This document shows positions 12,119-23,257 of a DNA stretch of 64,000 nucleotides, one piece after another. The stretch covers positions 12,880,992 through 12,944,991 of the forward strand of contig CM056389.1 in NCBI GenBank assembly GCA_029718625.1, read 5' to 3'. The position numbers were made by a program, and so were the translations under genes. The notes under the pieces were generated by a model that was not told the origin of the DNA, did not search any database, and was given only the letters and a program-made list of their open reading frames with translations. The DNA comes from Synaphobranchus kaupii. Taxonomy: Eukaryota; Chordata; Actinopteri; Anguilliformes; Synaphobranchidae. The number at the start of each line of letters is the position of its first letter. The stretch's first letter is position 1.

Positions 12119-13379
12119 TGGGTATTGAATTTTCATTGCTTAACAGAACGCTACATTGATGTCAGGCCTGCCCCTTCACTGGTTAACAGAATGTCTTGGA
12201 AACGACAGAACTGGCTGGCTGTTTGACCTCCTTTCCGTCTGCTGCCGTTCCGCTGAAACTCCGCCTGCTCTCTGAGAGAGGCTGCGATTGGCTGAGGCAT
12301 GCGTCTTCAGAGGGCTGGGTTTCGGTATAAATTTAGGTGTAATTTAGGGAAATGTACCACAGAGTCTTTACTGCACAGCGGATGCTCATCTCCGTGTACT
12401 TAACGTTGGGATTTCTGGTTCCCTTCGCGTTGAAGCCAAACCATTCTAGTTCCATTTGTCTTCCGGTCATTCATTTTGGGTCATGACGGGGTACGATAAT
12501 GTGACCATGGATGTTCTGCGCTGAAATGGAGCGCCCGAAACTCCTGTTACCAACCGGAACCTCCTGTCGCTAAGAAGCAGAGAGGACAGGACGGAAAACA
12601 AGAGCTGGGTATCCAGGGGGTCAAAATTGGTTCCTGGTGTATGAAATCTTAAGGTTAATCATCGCCCTGTGTGTAATGGTTCAGCACCAATCGAAAGCTG
12701 ATCAGGAAATGGTGACGAATGAAACGATCCATTCTTGATCTGAGGGTAGAGGTGTACGATCCTAAGCCTCGGTCCCCAGCAAACGCTGATAATGACAAAT
12801 ATAGATCAGATTTTATGGAAACCATGAAACAAAGGCAAATGGCAGTTTTGTTTTGGTCTTTTAAATGCACACAGGGACAATAGGCATCGGCGGAGTGAAA
12901 GAGGCCTCTCTTGTTTGATCCGTTTCGGTCTCCTGTAAGTGAGAAAGAAAAGGACAATGGGAGGTGCTCATTGTTTATCCCCTGACGCTGTGGGCAGGTT
13001 TGTTTTCAGGCCGCTTGGTGTGCTTCTGCCCTGGGAAGTGGAAAAGTCTGGAAGCTTGTAGCCCTGCTCAGTGCTGCATTCAGACGGAGCTGTATGCTTA
13101 ATTGTAACATTGGCCCAAAGCGCCCCGCGGATGTTTATGTGAACAGTACTATCTAAAGGGGCTCATTGTATTACGTTGTGTTTTTATTGTGTTGTTGTGT
13201 TTTTCGCCTTGAAGTGTACGGGATTTTTGTGGTGTTTTTGTTTGAAGGGTTTTGGGGGGGGGTGTTGTGGTTGTGGTTGTGGGTCACATCAATCCCAGAA
13301 TCCCCCAGCACTGTGACGAGAGCGAGAGCCGGAGTGAAGGGGCAGGGCAGCAGTCTCTCCAGGGTGTTGGAAAGAACCC
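12119..13379. other. nectin3: nectin3 intron, mostly unique sequence
   Basis: No gene is seen. A partial copy of dispersed family B (GATGTTCTGCGCTG and CGCTAAGAAGCAGAG) lies at about 12510-12585. G/T-rich sequence covers 13160-13285. Confidence 0.5.
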
Positions 13380-13384
13380 AAATC

Positions 13385-13387
<3 letters not shown>

Positions 13388-13431
<44 letters not shown>

Positions 13432-13470
13432 TACACACTCGCACACACACACTCGCACACACGCACACAC
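13388..13470 (+). repeat. (CA)n microsatellite
   Basis: CA repeats with TCGCACAC interruptions. Confidence 0.95.
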
Positions 13471-13619
13471 AAGAAAAAGAAGTTCTCACTGCTGTCAAAA
13501 CATCTCTGACAGTGACACAGCTGGTCCAGCTAGTATTCTGTTGCTCATGGAGTTAGCACGCTCACCACAGTGATTACATGGTTCCTTCCCGGTTTCAGTC
13601 TTTGTTCACTGCCCCTTGC

Positions 13620-14655
13620 CTGGCTGCTGCCACAGCGCTCTCATAACCTCACCTGTCTGGCCTGTGAGTGTGCTTCCTGACTCCCAGTGCTCTCATAACC
13701 TCACCTGTCTGGCCTGTGAGTCTGCTTCCTGACTCACAGTGCTCTCATAACCTCACCTGTCTGGCCTGTGAGTGTGCTTCCTGACTCACAGTGCTCTCAT
13801 AACCTCACCTGTCTGGCCTGTGAGTCTGCTTCCTGACTCACAGTGCTCTCATAACCTCACCTGTCTGGCCTGCTCTCATAACCTCACCTGTCTGGCCTGT
13901 GAGTCTGCTTCCTGACTCATTGCGCTCTCATAACCTCACCTGTCTGGCCTGTGAGTCTGCTTCCTGACTCCCAGCGCTCTCATAACCTCACCTGACTGGC
14001 CTGTTAGTCTGCTTCCTGACTCCCAGCGCTCTCATAACCTCACCTGTCTGGCCTGTGAGTGTGCTTCCTGACTCATTGCGCTCTCATAACCTCACCTGTC
14101 TGGCCTGCTCTCATAACCTCACCTGTCTGGCCTGTGAGTCTGCTTCCTGACTCACTGCGCTCTCATAACCTCACCTGTCTGGCCTGCTCTCATAACCTCA
14201 CCTGTCTGGCCTGTGAGTCTGCTTCCTGACTCCCAGCGCTCTCATAACCTCACCTGTCTGGCCTGTGAGTGTGCTTCCTGACTCATTGCGCTCTCATAAC
14301 CTCACCTGTCTGGCCTGCTCTCATAACCTCACCTGTCTGGCCTGTGAGTCTGCTTCCTGACTCACTGCGCTCTCATAACCTCACCTGTCTGGCCTGCTCT
14401 CATAACCTCACCTGTCTGGCCTGTGAGTCTGCTTCCTGACTCCCAGCGCTCTCATAACCTCACCTGTCTGGCCTGTGAGTCTGCTTCCTGACTCCCAGTG
14501 CTCTCATAACCTCACCTGTCTGGCCTGTGAGTGTGCTTCCTGACTCATTGCGCTCTCATAACCTCACCTGTCTGGCCTGTGAGTCTGCTTCCTGACTCCC
14601 AGTGCTCTCATAACCTCACCTGTCTGGCCTGTGAGTCTGCTTCCTGACAGTGCTC
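13620..14655 (+). repeat. 52-bp minisatellite with nested short units, about 19-20 copies
   Basis: Units contain CTCTCATAACCTCACCTGTC and GTGAGTCTGCTTCCTGACTC. Several short units of about 29 bases lack the CTTCCTGACTC part and recur after TGACTCATTGCG or TGACTCACTGCG units. That pattern points to amplification of multi-unit blocks. Confidence 0.95.
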
Positions 14656-15500
14656 TCTCACCTTGGCGTGTGATCCCTGCGGTCAGACCCGGTCCACCGT
14701 ACTTAATTAATTTTAATTAATTGACGGTAATCCCTCCTTTGGACCAGCCCGCCCGCTGCGATGGATAACGAGCGTGTGATTGAACGAGCAGAGAGAGTAA
14801 ACAGCTCGCTAAACCTCCGTTGCGTAACAGCAGCCGGCCGAAGGGAGAGGCGGAGACGGAGCGACACTGACCCTGGTGAATCGCGAGGAAACGAGCACGG
14901 AAAAGTGTGTCAGAGTCTTTTAACGGGGAGCAGCGTGAAGCCTAATTACGGGGACTTAGCGCCTGGCTAACGCCGACCTCACGCTGTGGCTCCTCCTCAG
15001 GTTCTGCTCGCTGCCCCTGCCTTCCTAACCCACAAGGAATAAATGCATTTTCCTCAGACAGCGGATAGTGGAAGATTCTGCTGGATTTATTCCAGTTTCT
15101 GTGGAGGCGGGCAGGGCGCATGAGGTGCAGAGAGAGAGAGACAGAGAGAGAGAGAGCAGGGGGGCTGTTACAGCCGAATATGGCTCCCTCAAACAAGAGA
15201 GAACATTTTTCCATAACTCTAAACAGTTGCCCCCACATTCACAAGTAATTGTACACAAAAAATTGAATGTTGTGGTTTAAAAAATATAATCTATTAGAAA
15301 ATATAAGTGCAAAGATTTATGTGTTTTTGACAGGACTTTAATATTTCAGCATGTTCTTTTTTCCACAGAACAGTATTGACTTTTAAATGATGGCTGATTT
15401 ATGATTCTGTATTTATATAATTACAGGTTTCTCCTGTGGTCTGTATCCCCCCCCCCCTCCCCTCTGTGTGCAGCAGACTGCCTCTGAGTCATCTTTCCAT
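14656..15500. other. nectin3: nectin3 intron, no gene seen
   Basis: Mostly unique sequence. A GA tract lies at about 15129-15157 and a C run at about 15448-15458. The small open frames at 14761-14970 and 15068-15280 have no recognisable features. Confidence 0.5.
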
Positions 15501-15914
15501 GTTTGTGTTGCATGGCTATGTTGCTGTTGCATGGCTGTGTTGCATGGCTATGTTGCTGTTGCATGGCTGTGTTGCATGGCTATGTTGCTGTTGCATGGCT
15601 GTGTTGCATGGCTATGTTGCTGTTGCATGGCTGTGGTGCATGGCTATGTTGCTGTTGCATGGCTGTGTTGCATGGCTATGTTGCTGTTGCATGGCTGTGT
15701 TGCATGGCTATGTTGCTGTTGCATGGCTGTGGTGCATGGCTATGTTGCTGTTGCATGGCTGTGGTGCATGGCTATGTTGCTGTTGCATGGCTGTGTTGCA
15801 TGGCTATGTTGCTTTTGCATGGCTGTGGTGCATGGCTATGTTGCTGTTGCATGGCTGTGGTGCATGGCTGTGTTGCTGTTGCATGGGTGTGTGTGTGTGT
15901 GTGTGTGTGTGTGT
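15500..15914 (+). repeat. 32-bp minisatellite (about 12 copies) running into (GT)n
   Basis: Unit words are TGCATGGCTATGTTGCTGTT and GCATGGCTGTGT. The period is not a multiple of three, so all three + frames are open for 163-199 residues with the same Cys/Leu/Ala/Met-rich pattern, a sure sign of a repeat artefact. A GT run (about 15886-15914) closes the array. Confidence 0.95.
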
Positions 15915-16177
15915 CAGTTGCATGGCTGTGCAATGCAGCATCACCAGTGTTCAGAAAACAATCTTTGACAAGATGGTATGTTTTGGTTGTTTAGTTGAAT
16001 CTATTCAGTGGTCTGCTGTGTGTTTTCAGATGTGACTGGCATGTTGAAGTGTTTCCAAGGCATGTTTGACTGCGCTCTGGCTGTGCTATTGTGTGCAGTA
16101 CCTTCATCATGCAGTATGGTGCTGAGCTTCCTGCAACAAACTGTGCTGTAACCTCAGCACTCTGTGCTCTGCTGTGC

Positions 16178-16275
16178 TGTAATTACCACACTGTGCTGTG
16201 CTATACCCTCACTGTGCTGTGCTGTACCCTCACTGTCCTGTGCTGTACCCTCACTGTCCTGTGCTGTGCTGTGCC
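16178..16275 (+). repeat. Short tandem repeat of about 21 bp next to the acceptor
   Basis: About four copies of CTGTGCTGTACCCTCACTGT end only a few bases before the acceptor of the beta membrane exon (GTACAG at 16276-16281). The C/T of these units must act as its polypyrimidine tract. Confidence 0.8.
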
Positions 16276-16281
16276 GTACAG

Positions 16282-16426
16282 ACCTGTCGCAGAAGCAGCG
16301 GGCATCCTTGGTGGCGGTGGCAGGAGCAGTCATCGGGGCCATCCTCGCCCTCTTCCTCATCACCGTCTTCATCGTCGTCACCCTCATGGCCTGCAGGTCC
16401 CAGCCCCCCACCTACTCTGACAAAGT
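16282..16426 (+). CDS. nectin3: Nectin-3 alternative exon (beta type): membrane segment
   Basis: This exon encodes a second, different membrane segment for the same receptor. It follows acceptor GTACAG and ends before donor GTGAGT (16427-16432). It starts in phase 1, like the alpha exon, and ends in phase 2. The residues are DLSQKQRASLVAVAGAVIG, then AILALFLITVFIVVTLMAC as the rest of the membrane helix, then RSQPPTYSDKV (the last codon completed by the next exon). PPTY is a PPxY motif, a possible ligand of WW domains just inside the membrane. From memory, nectin-3 beta/gamma forms have a similar tail; no alignment was made. Unlike the alpha segment, it lacks the YRKQRQ stop-transfer. Reading through the donor gives an immediate TGA at 16428-16430. 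Confidence 0.85.
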
Positions 16427-16463
16427 GTGAGTACCCCCCCCCCCCCCCCCCTCCTTTACCGTT

Positions 16464-16748
16464 CATCTACTGCAGGGGTCCTCACTCTCATCCAGAAAGG
16501 CTCTGTTCATCTACTGCAGGGGTCCTCAATCTCATCCAGAAAGGCTCTGTTCATCTACTGCAGGGGTCCTCAATCTCATCCAGAAAGGCTCTGTTCATCT
16601 ACTGCAGGGGTCCTCAATCTCATCCAGAAAGGCTCTGTTCATCTACTGCAGGGGTCCTCAATCTCATCCAGAAAGGCTCTGTTCATCTACTGCAGGGGTC
16701 CTCAATCTCATCCAGAAAGGCTCTGTTCATCTACTGCAGGGGTTCTCA
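16464..16748 (+). repeat. 44-bp minisatellite, about 6 copies
   Basis: Units have CTGCAGGGGTCCTCAATCTC and ATCCAGAAAGGCTCTGTTC. It begins about 35 bases inside the intron, after a C run at about 16434-16452. The GGGGTCCTCAATC wording resembles an end of the family A interspersed repeat, so the array may have grown from one. Confidence 0.9.
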
Positions 16749-16767
16749 GGACCCGTGGGGTGCGTGT

Positions 16768-16862
16768 GGAGGGGGGGGTGGGGGGGGTGGGGTGGGGTGG
16801 GGTGGGGTGGGGCGGGGCGGGGGGTAGGGCCCATGGGGTGCGTGTGCAGGGGGGGGGTGGGT
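16768..16862 (+). repeat. G-rich tract (GGGGT repeats)
   Basis: Many runs of three to eight G separated by single T, C or A, such as GGGGTGGGGTGGGG. This fits G-quadruplex formation on the + strand, which is also the strand of the transcript. It lies about 340 bases after the beta donor. Confidence 0.85.
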
Positions 16863-17212
16863 ATCTCTCACTGTGTGCGCTGGTGTCGGATGCTGGCATA
16901 GCTTCGGGCCAATAGGGGGGGTTGAATCATTGTTGGATCACAGAGAAGAGCTCTATAGTTGAGTTACTCACACCATTCCAAATGAGCATCTTTCGTGTGA
17001 ACACACCGCAGGCCTTTTTCATCACGCTGATTTTACCGGCGGTATAAATGAGGAGGTTTTTTGTGTGTCGGCGTACCGTTCCTTCCTCTGATCGAAGAAT
17101 TGATTTTTGAATGAGCGCACACACAGAAATAGAGGTACAGTGGGAGCACATCTTTCTTCTTTAAGGAGCAAATTTCCAGAATGTACAATAATGTTCTATT
17201 TGGGTACTAATA

Positions 17213-17978
17213 CAGTTGAAGTGGGACTAGATTTAGCTGTAAATTACACTGGAACAGTATGGAACACATGGTTGGCTAAATGGCTCTAAGTCATCAGGGG
17301 TCTGAGGTATCAAACAAGCCTTAAATCATCACTCTGTTGCCAGAAATACAGTAGATATGGATGGATAACTTGAAGGGTTTCTTCTCCTGACTTATTTTTC
17401 CATAGAGTTCAATAGGAAAATTTGTCAGGAGAAACAACCCTTAAAGTGATCCATCCATATCTACTGCATATCTGACAGCAGAGTGATGGATTGAGGCTTG
17501 TTTGATACCTCAAATCCTTGATGACTTACAGCCATTTTACCAATCATGGATTCCATACTGTTCCAGCATAATTTACAGCTAAATCTAATTCCCATAGAGA
17601 TCCATTCAAATGCAGAGACATTATAGTATCGCTTGTAAGAGTACCAGACAATAAGATATCAAGAGTCTTTTGATGTTGTTGGGTCACAGACATCAGGAAG
17701 TCATGGCATGCAAAGCCAAAGGATATGCAACCAAATATTAAAAATTTAAAGGCACAGTCAACTTAGTGTATGTAAACTTCTGACCCACTGGAATTGTGAT
17801 ATAGTGAATTAAAAAAATAATAATCTGTCTGTTTGAAATAATCTGTCTGTATTTGTTGGAAAAATGTGTGTTTCTGACTTGCCAACACTATAGTTTACTA
17901 ACATGAAATTTGTGGAGTGGTTAAAAATGAGTTTTAATGATTTCAACCTCAGTGTATGCAAACTTCCGACTTCAACTG
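17213..17978 (-). mobile_element. Non-autonomous Tc1 element with Sleeping Beauty-like end and an inner foldback
   Basis: The 766-bp element is flanked by TA at 17211-17212 and 17979-17980. The left end is CAGTTGAAGT and the right end its inverse. Read on the minus strand, the right 230 bases have CAGTTGAAGTCGGAAGTTTG and, further in, GTGGGTCAGAAGTTTACATA, which are the outer and inner direct repeats of the Sleeping Beauty/salmonid Tc1 terminal region. The left end keeps only about 10 bases of it. The rest of the left part (about 17224-17600) is a foldback with arms of about 180 bases. No transposase reading frame remains. Confidence 0.85.
17224..17605. repeat. Large imperfect hairpin inside the Tc1 derivative
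   Basis: The left arm has GATTTAGCTGTAAATTACAC, TGGAACAGTATGGAA and GAGGTATCAAACAAGCC. The right arm carries their inverses GGCTTGTTTGATACCTC, TTCCATACTGTTCCA and TTTACAGCTAAATC. The turn is near 17395-17415 around TTTTTCCATAGAGTTCAATAGG. Confidence 0.85.
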
Positions 17979-17999
17979 TAGGTACGTATGTTTTGTGTA

Positions 18000-19852
18000 T
18001 TGCTGGATAGGGGTACAATTTTATGTACCTATAGGATATCACCCCAGTGACAAGCACTTGTACCTTTTTAGGTACTTTATGTACCTTTTTTTATGAAGGA
18101 TGAAATCCCGCTCTAGTCACCTCTCTGTTTCTTTGCATTTTTCTGAAGGGTGTTAAGAAGCCCTGGAATTTAAAGCACTAACAAAATATATAAATAAATA
18201 AGAAATCACATATGGTTGCGTTTATCTATTCCCCCCACCGTGTAATTAATGTGGAATATGGAAAGCGATATTTCTTGACTGTGAAGGGACTTTAAAAAAA
18301 AATGTTTCAGTGTAAATCCAGGAATGATGACATCACCTGTTTTCGTCTCCTTTCCACGTTGTATCTTTGGGACTCTCTTTACGACTGAGAGACAGCCGAG
18401 ATGCTCCTGTAAAGCCAGCTCTTCGTTTTTGTTTTTTTTTGACGCCGAGTCATTTATTTAATATTTCAGCTGCAGTTATATGGCCGTGTCAGTGTGAGGT
18501 GCCGTCGTTGTCGGAGACGTTTCCCATAATGATGAAGAAGTGCTTTCGTTCCGGCTGTGCGCAGCTCCCTCATCCGTTAGCGGAGATTCATTTAACAGCC
18601 GATCGGTTCCGTTTTTCAGAGAGGTTATCGCCGAGTTTGAAATTCCGCTCCTTTGAGCTGTTTGAATAGGACTGCCACCGCAGAGAGTATCACAAACATT
18701 CAACCCAGTGTCTGAATAAAGTACACTACAGTAGATGGGGATGTCGTCATTTGCGTTGAATATGATAATATTTTTGTTATGACGTGCCGTTTTTCGGTTG
18801 TCGAGCTTACACGTCAGGGGAAAAAAGGTGCTGTGGAATTGTACACTCATCCCACTGTTATTCGCAATTAAAACTACGTGCACTGTAAGGTGGCATAGTC
18901 TTATACTACAGTATGAATACTAGTACTGTATAGGCGACATCGCCTGATTTCTTCAGCATGTTGAGAAATATGTTTGTAAATCTGATCACATTTCAAGTTT
19001 GATTGATTTTTGCTCGAACGGTTACCTCAGAATATAAATCACAACACGCTTGACTGGGCTAAGCAAGGTGGGAAGAGTCTTCATATCCGTTTGCAAGATT
19101 GTCCTCTGCACACGACATATTGTAGTGACAGCTGGAGAAGAGAGGTCATTGTGTGTCTGTCAGGTAATGCTCTCATTGAAATGTCCACTTTAAACTGCGG
19201 CAACGTCGAAAACACAAGAGTATCTCACGTCCAGAGAAATACAATCAGGTCTCGCATTTCAGTAATACACAACTTTTTCTTTATTCAAATAAACAAATAC
19301 AAAGCTATTTGCTGTGTGGTTAAGTGCAACTCGTTATGCTGTACTGTCACACTGAGTGAAGACAGGCAAGTCATTTCAGTTGCCAGAAAACAAGTAAATA
19401 AATAAATAAAATTTTTAAATGTCCACACACACAATTTTCGGTGAAGACGGGCACAGAGAGTTTATCCGGCCAATGAACCACCTGGAGCGTGCATTACAGC
19501 CGTGACCTCATTTAGTTTGTGGCTTCAGCGTTGAGCTGTGGAGAATTCTCAGGTGTTGAGGGAAGTTTCCAGAACATTCCATTGTTTATGATTCTCTCCT
19601 TATGGTTCTCATGCATTTATTAGTCTGGAGAGCGCGCGCCTAATTTACACAGCTGGGCCACTGTTGTGCTTCGCTGTAATGTTAGCGTCCCACAGCACAG
19701 AGCTTGTCCAAACCTGTCTGGGACTTTGACTTCAGATCATACTCGTTATGACCATAGATATAAAAATTAAAAAACCACATTTTAATGGCTATGGTTATGA
19801 CCGGAACAACTCATCAAAGCTCCCCGGTTTACCTAATATCTTGAGTAGCGTT
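18000..19852. other. nectin3: nectin3 intron, mostly unique sequence
   Basis: A small cluster of GTACC/GGTAC words lies at about 18025-18095 and a poly-T at 18430-18440. No exon is supported. The minus frame 18476-18883 and plus frame 19010-19405 have no recognisable domain or splice context. Confidence 0.5.
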
Positions 19853-19864
19853 CTGTAATCCCAG

Positions 19865-20365
19865 TCCCGGAGGGCTGCAGGACTAAAATGGATAAATTAA
19901 AGCAGTTGATTACACAGTTAACTCGCCTTACCTGCTTTAAATTGATCATTTAAAGCAGATGATTGCACAGTTAACTCGCCTTACCTGGTTTAAATTGATA
20001 ATTTAAAGCAGATGATTGCACAGTTAACTCGCCTTACCTGGTTTAAATTGATCATTTAAAGCAGATAATTGCACAGTTAACTCGCCTTACCTGGTTTAAA
20101 TTGATCATTTAAAGCAGATAATTGCAGTTAACTCGCCTTACCTGCTTTAAATTGATAATTTAAAGCAGATAATTGCACAGTTAACTCGCCTTACCTGGTT
20201 TAAATTGATAATTTAAAGCAGTTGATTGCACAGTTAACTCACCTTACCTGGTTTAAATTGATCATTTAAAGCAGTTGATTACACAGTTAACTCGCCTTAC
20301 CTGGTTTAAATTGATTATTTAAAGCAGTTGATTACACAGTTAACTCGCCTTACCTGCTTTCTTGG
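19865..20365 (+). repeat. 53-bp minisatellite, about 8-9 copies, derived from a family A repeat
   Basis: Units contain TTTAAAGCAGATGATTGCAC and AGTTAACTCGCCTTACCTGG. The array is bounded on the left by CCCAGTCCCGGAGGGCTGCA and on the right by CTTGGGTCTGAATCGATTG, both parts of the same interspersed repeat as at 26140-26765. It therefore looks like tandem growth of that element's inner part. Confidence 0.9.
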
Positions 20366-20423
20366 GTCTGAATCGATTGTCCTCTTGAACCAGGAGTATC
20401 TGAAAAACAAAAAAATATAGATA

Positions 20424-20745
20424 CAGGGCAGTCCATAAGTATTTGTATAGTGACACAATTTGTGTTGTTTTTGCTCTGTACTCCAGCACATTGGATTTGA
20501 AATGAAACAATGAATATGAGGCTAAGGTTTATGTAAATTTGTCCAATTACATTTTGTCCCCTAAAATGGGGGGGGGGGGGACACGGTTCACCCGATATGG
20601 ATGTAAAAACCCTCAAATTAAAGCTGAAAGTCTGTACTTTAACCTCATAGTCACTGTTCCATTTCAAATTCAGTGTGCTGGAGTACAGAGCCAAAACAAA
20701 CAAAAAAACGTGTGTCGTGTCACTGTCCAAATACTTACTGCACTG
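20424..20745. mobile_element. Mariner/Tc1-like MITE
   Basis: The 322-bp element is flanked by TA (20422-20423 and 20746-20747). The left end CAGGGCAGTCCATAAGTATT and the inverse of the right end, CAGTGCAGTAAGTATTTGGA, are similar. Inner arms also pair, with CTCTGTACTCCAGCACA on the left and GTGTGCTGGAGTACAGAG on the right. No coding capacity. Confidence 0.8.
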
Positions 20746-20855
20746 TATGTATCAAAATACAAACTGAAAAATAAATAATCTGTTAAATAAATAAACAACA
20801 TTAAACGTAAGCATGGAGGAAAAGAGTGATGTCATTTAGGATTTAGGATTTAGGA

Positions 20856-22339
20856 TTCTCCGAGCATATGTATCCTCAGCGAGTGGTTCTCCGAGCATAT
20901 GTATCCTCAGCGAGTGGTTCTCCAAGCATATGTATCCTCAGCGAGTGGTTCTCCGAGCATATGTATCCTCAGCGAGTGGTTCTCCGAGCATATGTATCCT
21001 CAGCGAGTGGTTCTCCGAGCATATGTATCCTCAGCGAGTGATTCTCCGAGCATATGTATCCTCAGCGAGTGGTTCTCCGAGCATATGTATCCTCAGCGAG
21101 TGGTTCTCCGAGCATATGTATCCTCAGCGAGTGGTTCTCCGAGCATATGTATCCTCAGCGAGTGATTCTCCGAGCATATGTATCCTCAGCGAGTGGTTCT
21201 CCGAGCATATGTATCCTCAGCGAGTGGTTCTCCGAGCATATGTATCCTCAGCGAGTGGTTCTCCGAGCATATGTATCCTCAGTGAGTGGTTCTCCGAGCA
21301 TATGTATCCTCAGCGAGTGGTTCTCCGAGCATATGTATCCTCAGCGAGTGGTTCTCCGAGCATATGTATCCTCAGCGAGTGGTTCTCCGAGCATATGTAT
21401 CCTCAGCGAGTGGTTCTCCGAGCATATGTATCCTCAGCGAGTGGTTCTCCGAGCATATGTATCCTCAGCGAGTGGTTCTCCGAGCATATGTATCCTCAGC
21501 GAGTGGTTCTCCGAGCATATGTATCCTCAGCGAGTGGTTCTCCGAGCATATGTATCCTCAGCGAGTGGTTCTCCGAGCATATGTATCCTCAGCGAGTGGT
21601 TCTCCGAGCATATGTATCCTCAGCGAGTGGTTCTCCGAGCATATGTATCCTCAGCGAGTGGTTCTCCGAGCATATGTATCCTCAGCGAGTGGTTCTCCCA
21701 GCATATGTATCCTCAGCGAGTGATTCTCCCAGCATATGTATCCTCAGCGAGTGATTCTCCCAGCATATGTATCCTCAGCGAGTGGTTCTCCGAGCATATG
21801 TATCCTCAGCGAGTGGTTCTCCGAGCATATGTATCCTCAGCGAGTGGTTCTCCGAGCATATGTATCCTCAGCGAGTGGTTCTCCGAGCATATGTATCCTC
21901 AGCGAGTGGTTCTCCGAGCATATGTATCCTCAGCGAGTGGTTCTCCGAGCATATGTATCCTCAGCGAGTGGTTCTCCCAGCATATGTATCCTCAGCGAGT
22001 GGTTCTCCGAGCATATGTATCCTCAGCGAGTGGTTCTCCGAGCATATGTATCCTCAGCGAGTTGTTCTCCGAGCATATGTATCCTCAGCGAGTGGTTCTC
22101 CCAGCATATGTATCCTCAGCGAGTGGTTCTCCCAGCATATGTATCCTCAGCGAGTGGTTCTCCGAGCATATGTATCCTCAGCGAGTGGTTCTCCGAGCAT
22201 ATGTATCCTCAGCGAGTGGTTCTCCGAGCATATGTATCCTCAGCGAGTGGTTCTCCGAGCATATGTATCCTCAGCGAGTGGTTCTCCGAGCATATGTATC
22301 CTCAGCGAGTGGTTCTCCGAGCATATGTATCCTCAGCGA
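20856..22339 (+). repeat. 31-bp minisatellite, about 48 copies
   Basis: Units read TCTCCGAGCATATGTATCCT then CAGCGAGTGGT. Copies are very uniform; the commonest changes are GTGATT for GTGGTT and CCCAGC for CCGAGC. Three ATTTAGG words (about 20837-20855) precede it. The period is not a multiple of three, so all + frames are open (up to 440 residues). These are not proteins. Confidence 0.97.
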
Positions 22340-23250
22340 AATACGATCACCCCCAAATTTATTAACAAACCCCTAATTAATGAGTGGACCTGGCGTTTTG
22401 GCTGGGAATCCAGACCCAAGGCCTTGACCAAACTTCCTACAGAGAGGAAACATAGGGTAGTGATACCGTCCCTGGAATACAGCCTTGTGGCAGATGGGTC
22501 TATAGACCAGCAGTGTGTTTTAAAAGGGTCGTCGGATTGGTCTCCAGTTATTTCCGCAGACAACACATGTCCAGAAAACTCAGACAGGCCAGGTTTCATG
22601 TTGAAGGATTATAAAGATGTTTTTATCTCTATTTTATTGCCAAATATAATTCTCCAGATGTGTAGTGCGTGCATCATTGCGTTGACTGAACGGTGTCTGG
22701 AGCAGAGTTTTTCAGAGGCTGTCGAGTTGATGTTAAAAAGATCTGTTCAAACACAAAGCAGTCGGCTCTGTTTTCAGTCTACCTGAGGGAGGTGTTTTTA
22801 GGGACTCTACATGAATTTAAGGGGGTCTCCTGCTGGACATTCTTGCAGGGATGGACATATTTCATGATGAAACGTTCGTAGCAAGTCCTATTGAGTTTGA
22901 AGAGGAGTCTGTGAAGCTTCTGCTAATGAATAGCTAGAAGTGTTTATCTGAAGGACTAATAACCCACAGTTTATGTTGACTCTATGGATACACAGAGTAG
23001 CTAAACTCCTCTTCCTCATTGCTTCTTAACTCGAGGAGGATTCCGCCTGGTAGCAGAAGCTTCCAGTGCTGCATTAAAGTGTTCTAGAACTCCACTGCTG
23101 CTTTCAGTGATCAGTAGTTACATCCGAATTAGAATGTTCAGTTGAGAACATTCTGATCGCATATTTGTGACATCACACCTGAAAGGGTTTTAAAGTGCAG
23201 AACATCTCTTGCTGCAGTTCTTTCTTTCATGATGTCACTCTTAATGAATT
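22340..23250. other. nectin3: nectin3 intron, unique sequence with a family B copy
   Basis: No exon is supported, although the repeat frames run on to 22786. A copy of dispersed family B lies at about 23015-23230: CATTGCTTCTTAACTCGAGG, TTCCAGTGCTGCATTAAAG and TTAGAATGTTCAGTTGAG. Confidence 0.5.
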
Positions 23251-23257
23251 CCCGGAG

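Noticed and set aside
15436..16035. Cys/Leu/Met/Ala-rich frames that look like membrane peptides
   Set aside because: All three + frames show the same composition because of the 32-bp repeat.
17213..17978. Tc1 transposase gene
   Set aside because: The element is only 766 bp and has no open frame with a DDE pattern.
20930..22786. 440-residue and similar frames (MYPQRVVLRAYVSSASGSPS type)
   Set aside because: The 31-bp period rotates through all three + frames giving the same peptide series in each, a repeat artefact.
22340..22786. Unique C-terminal extension of the 31-bp repeat frame
   Set aside because: It is open only by chance for about 150 codons. There is no domain, and it lies inside a nectin3 intron.
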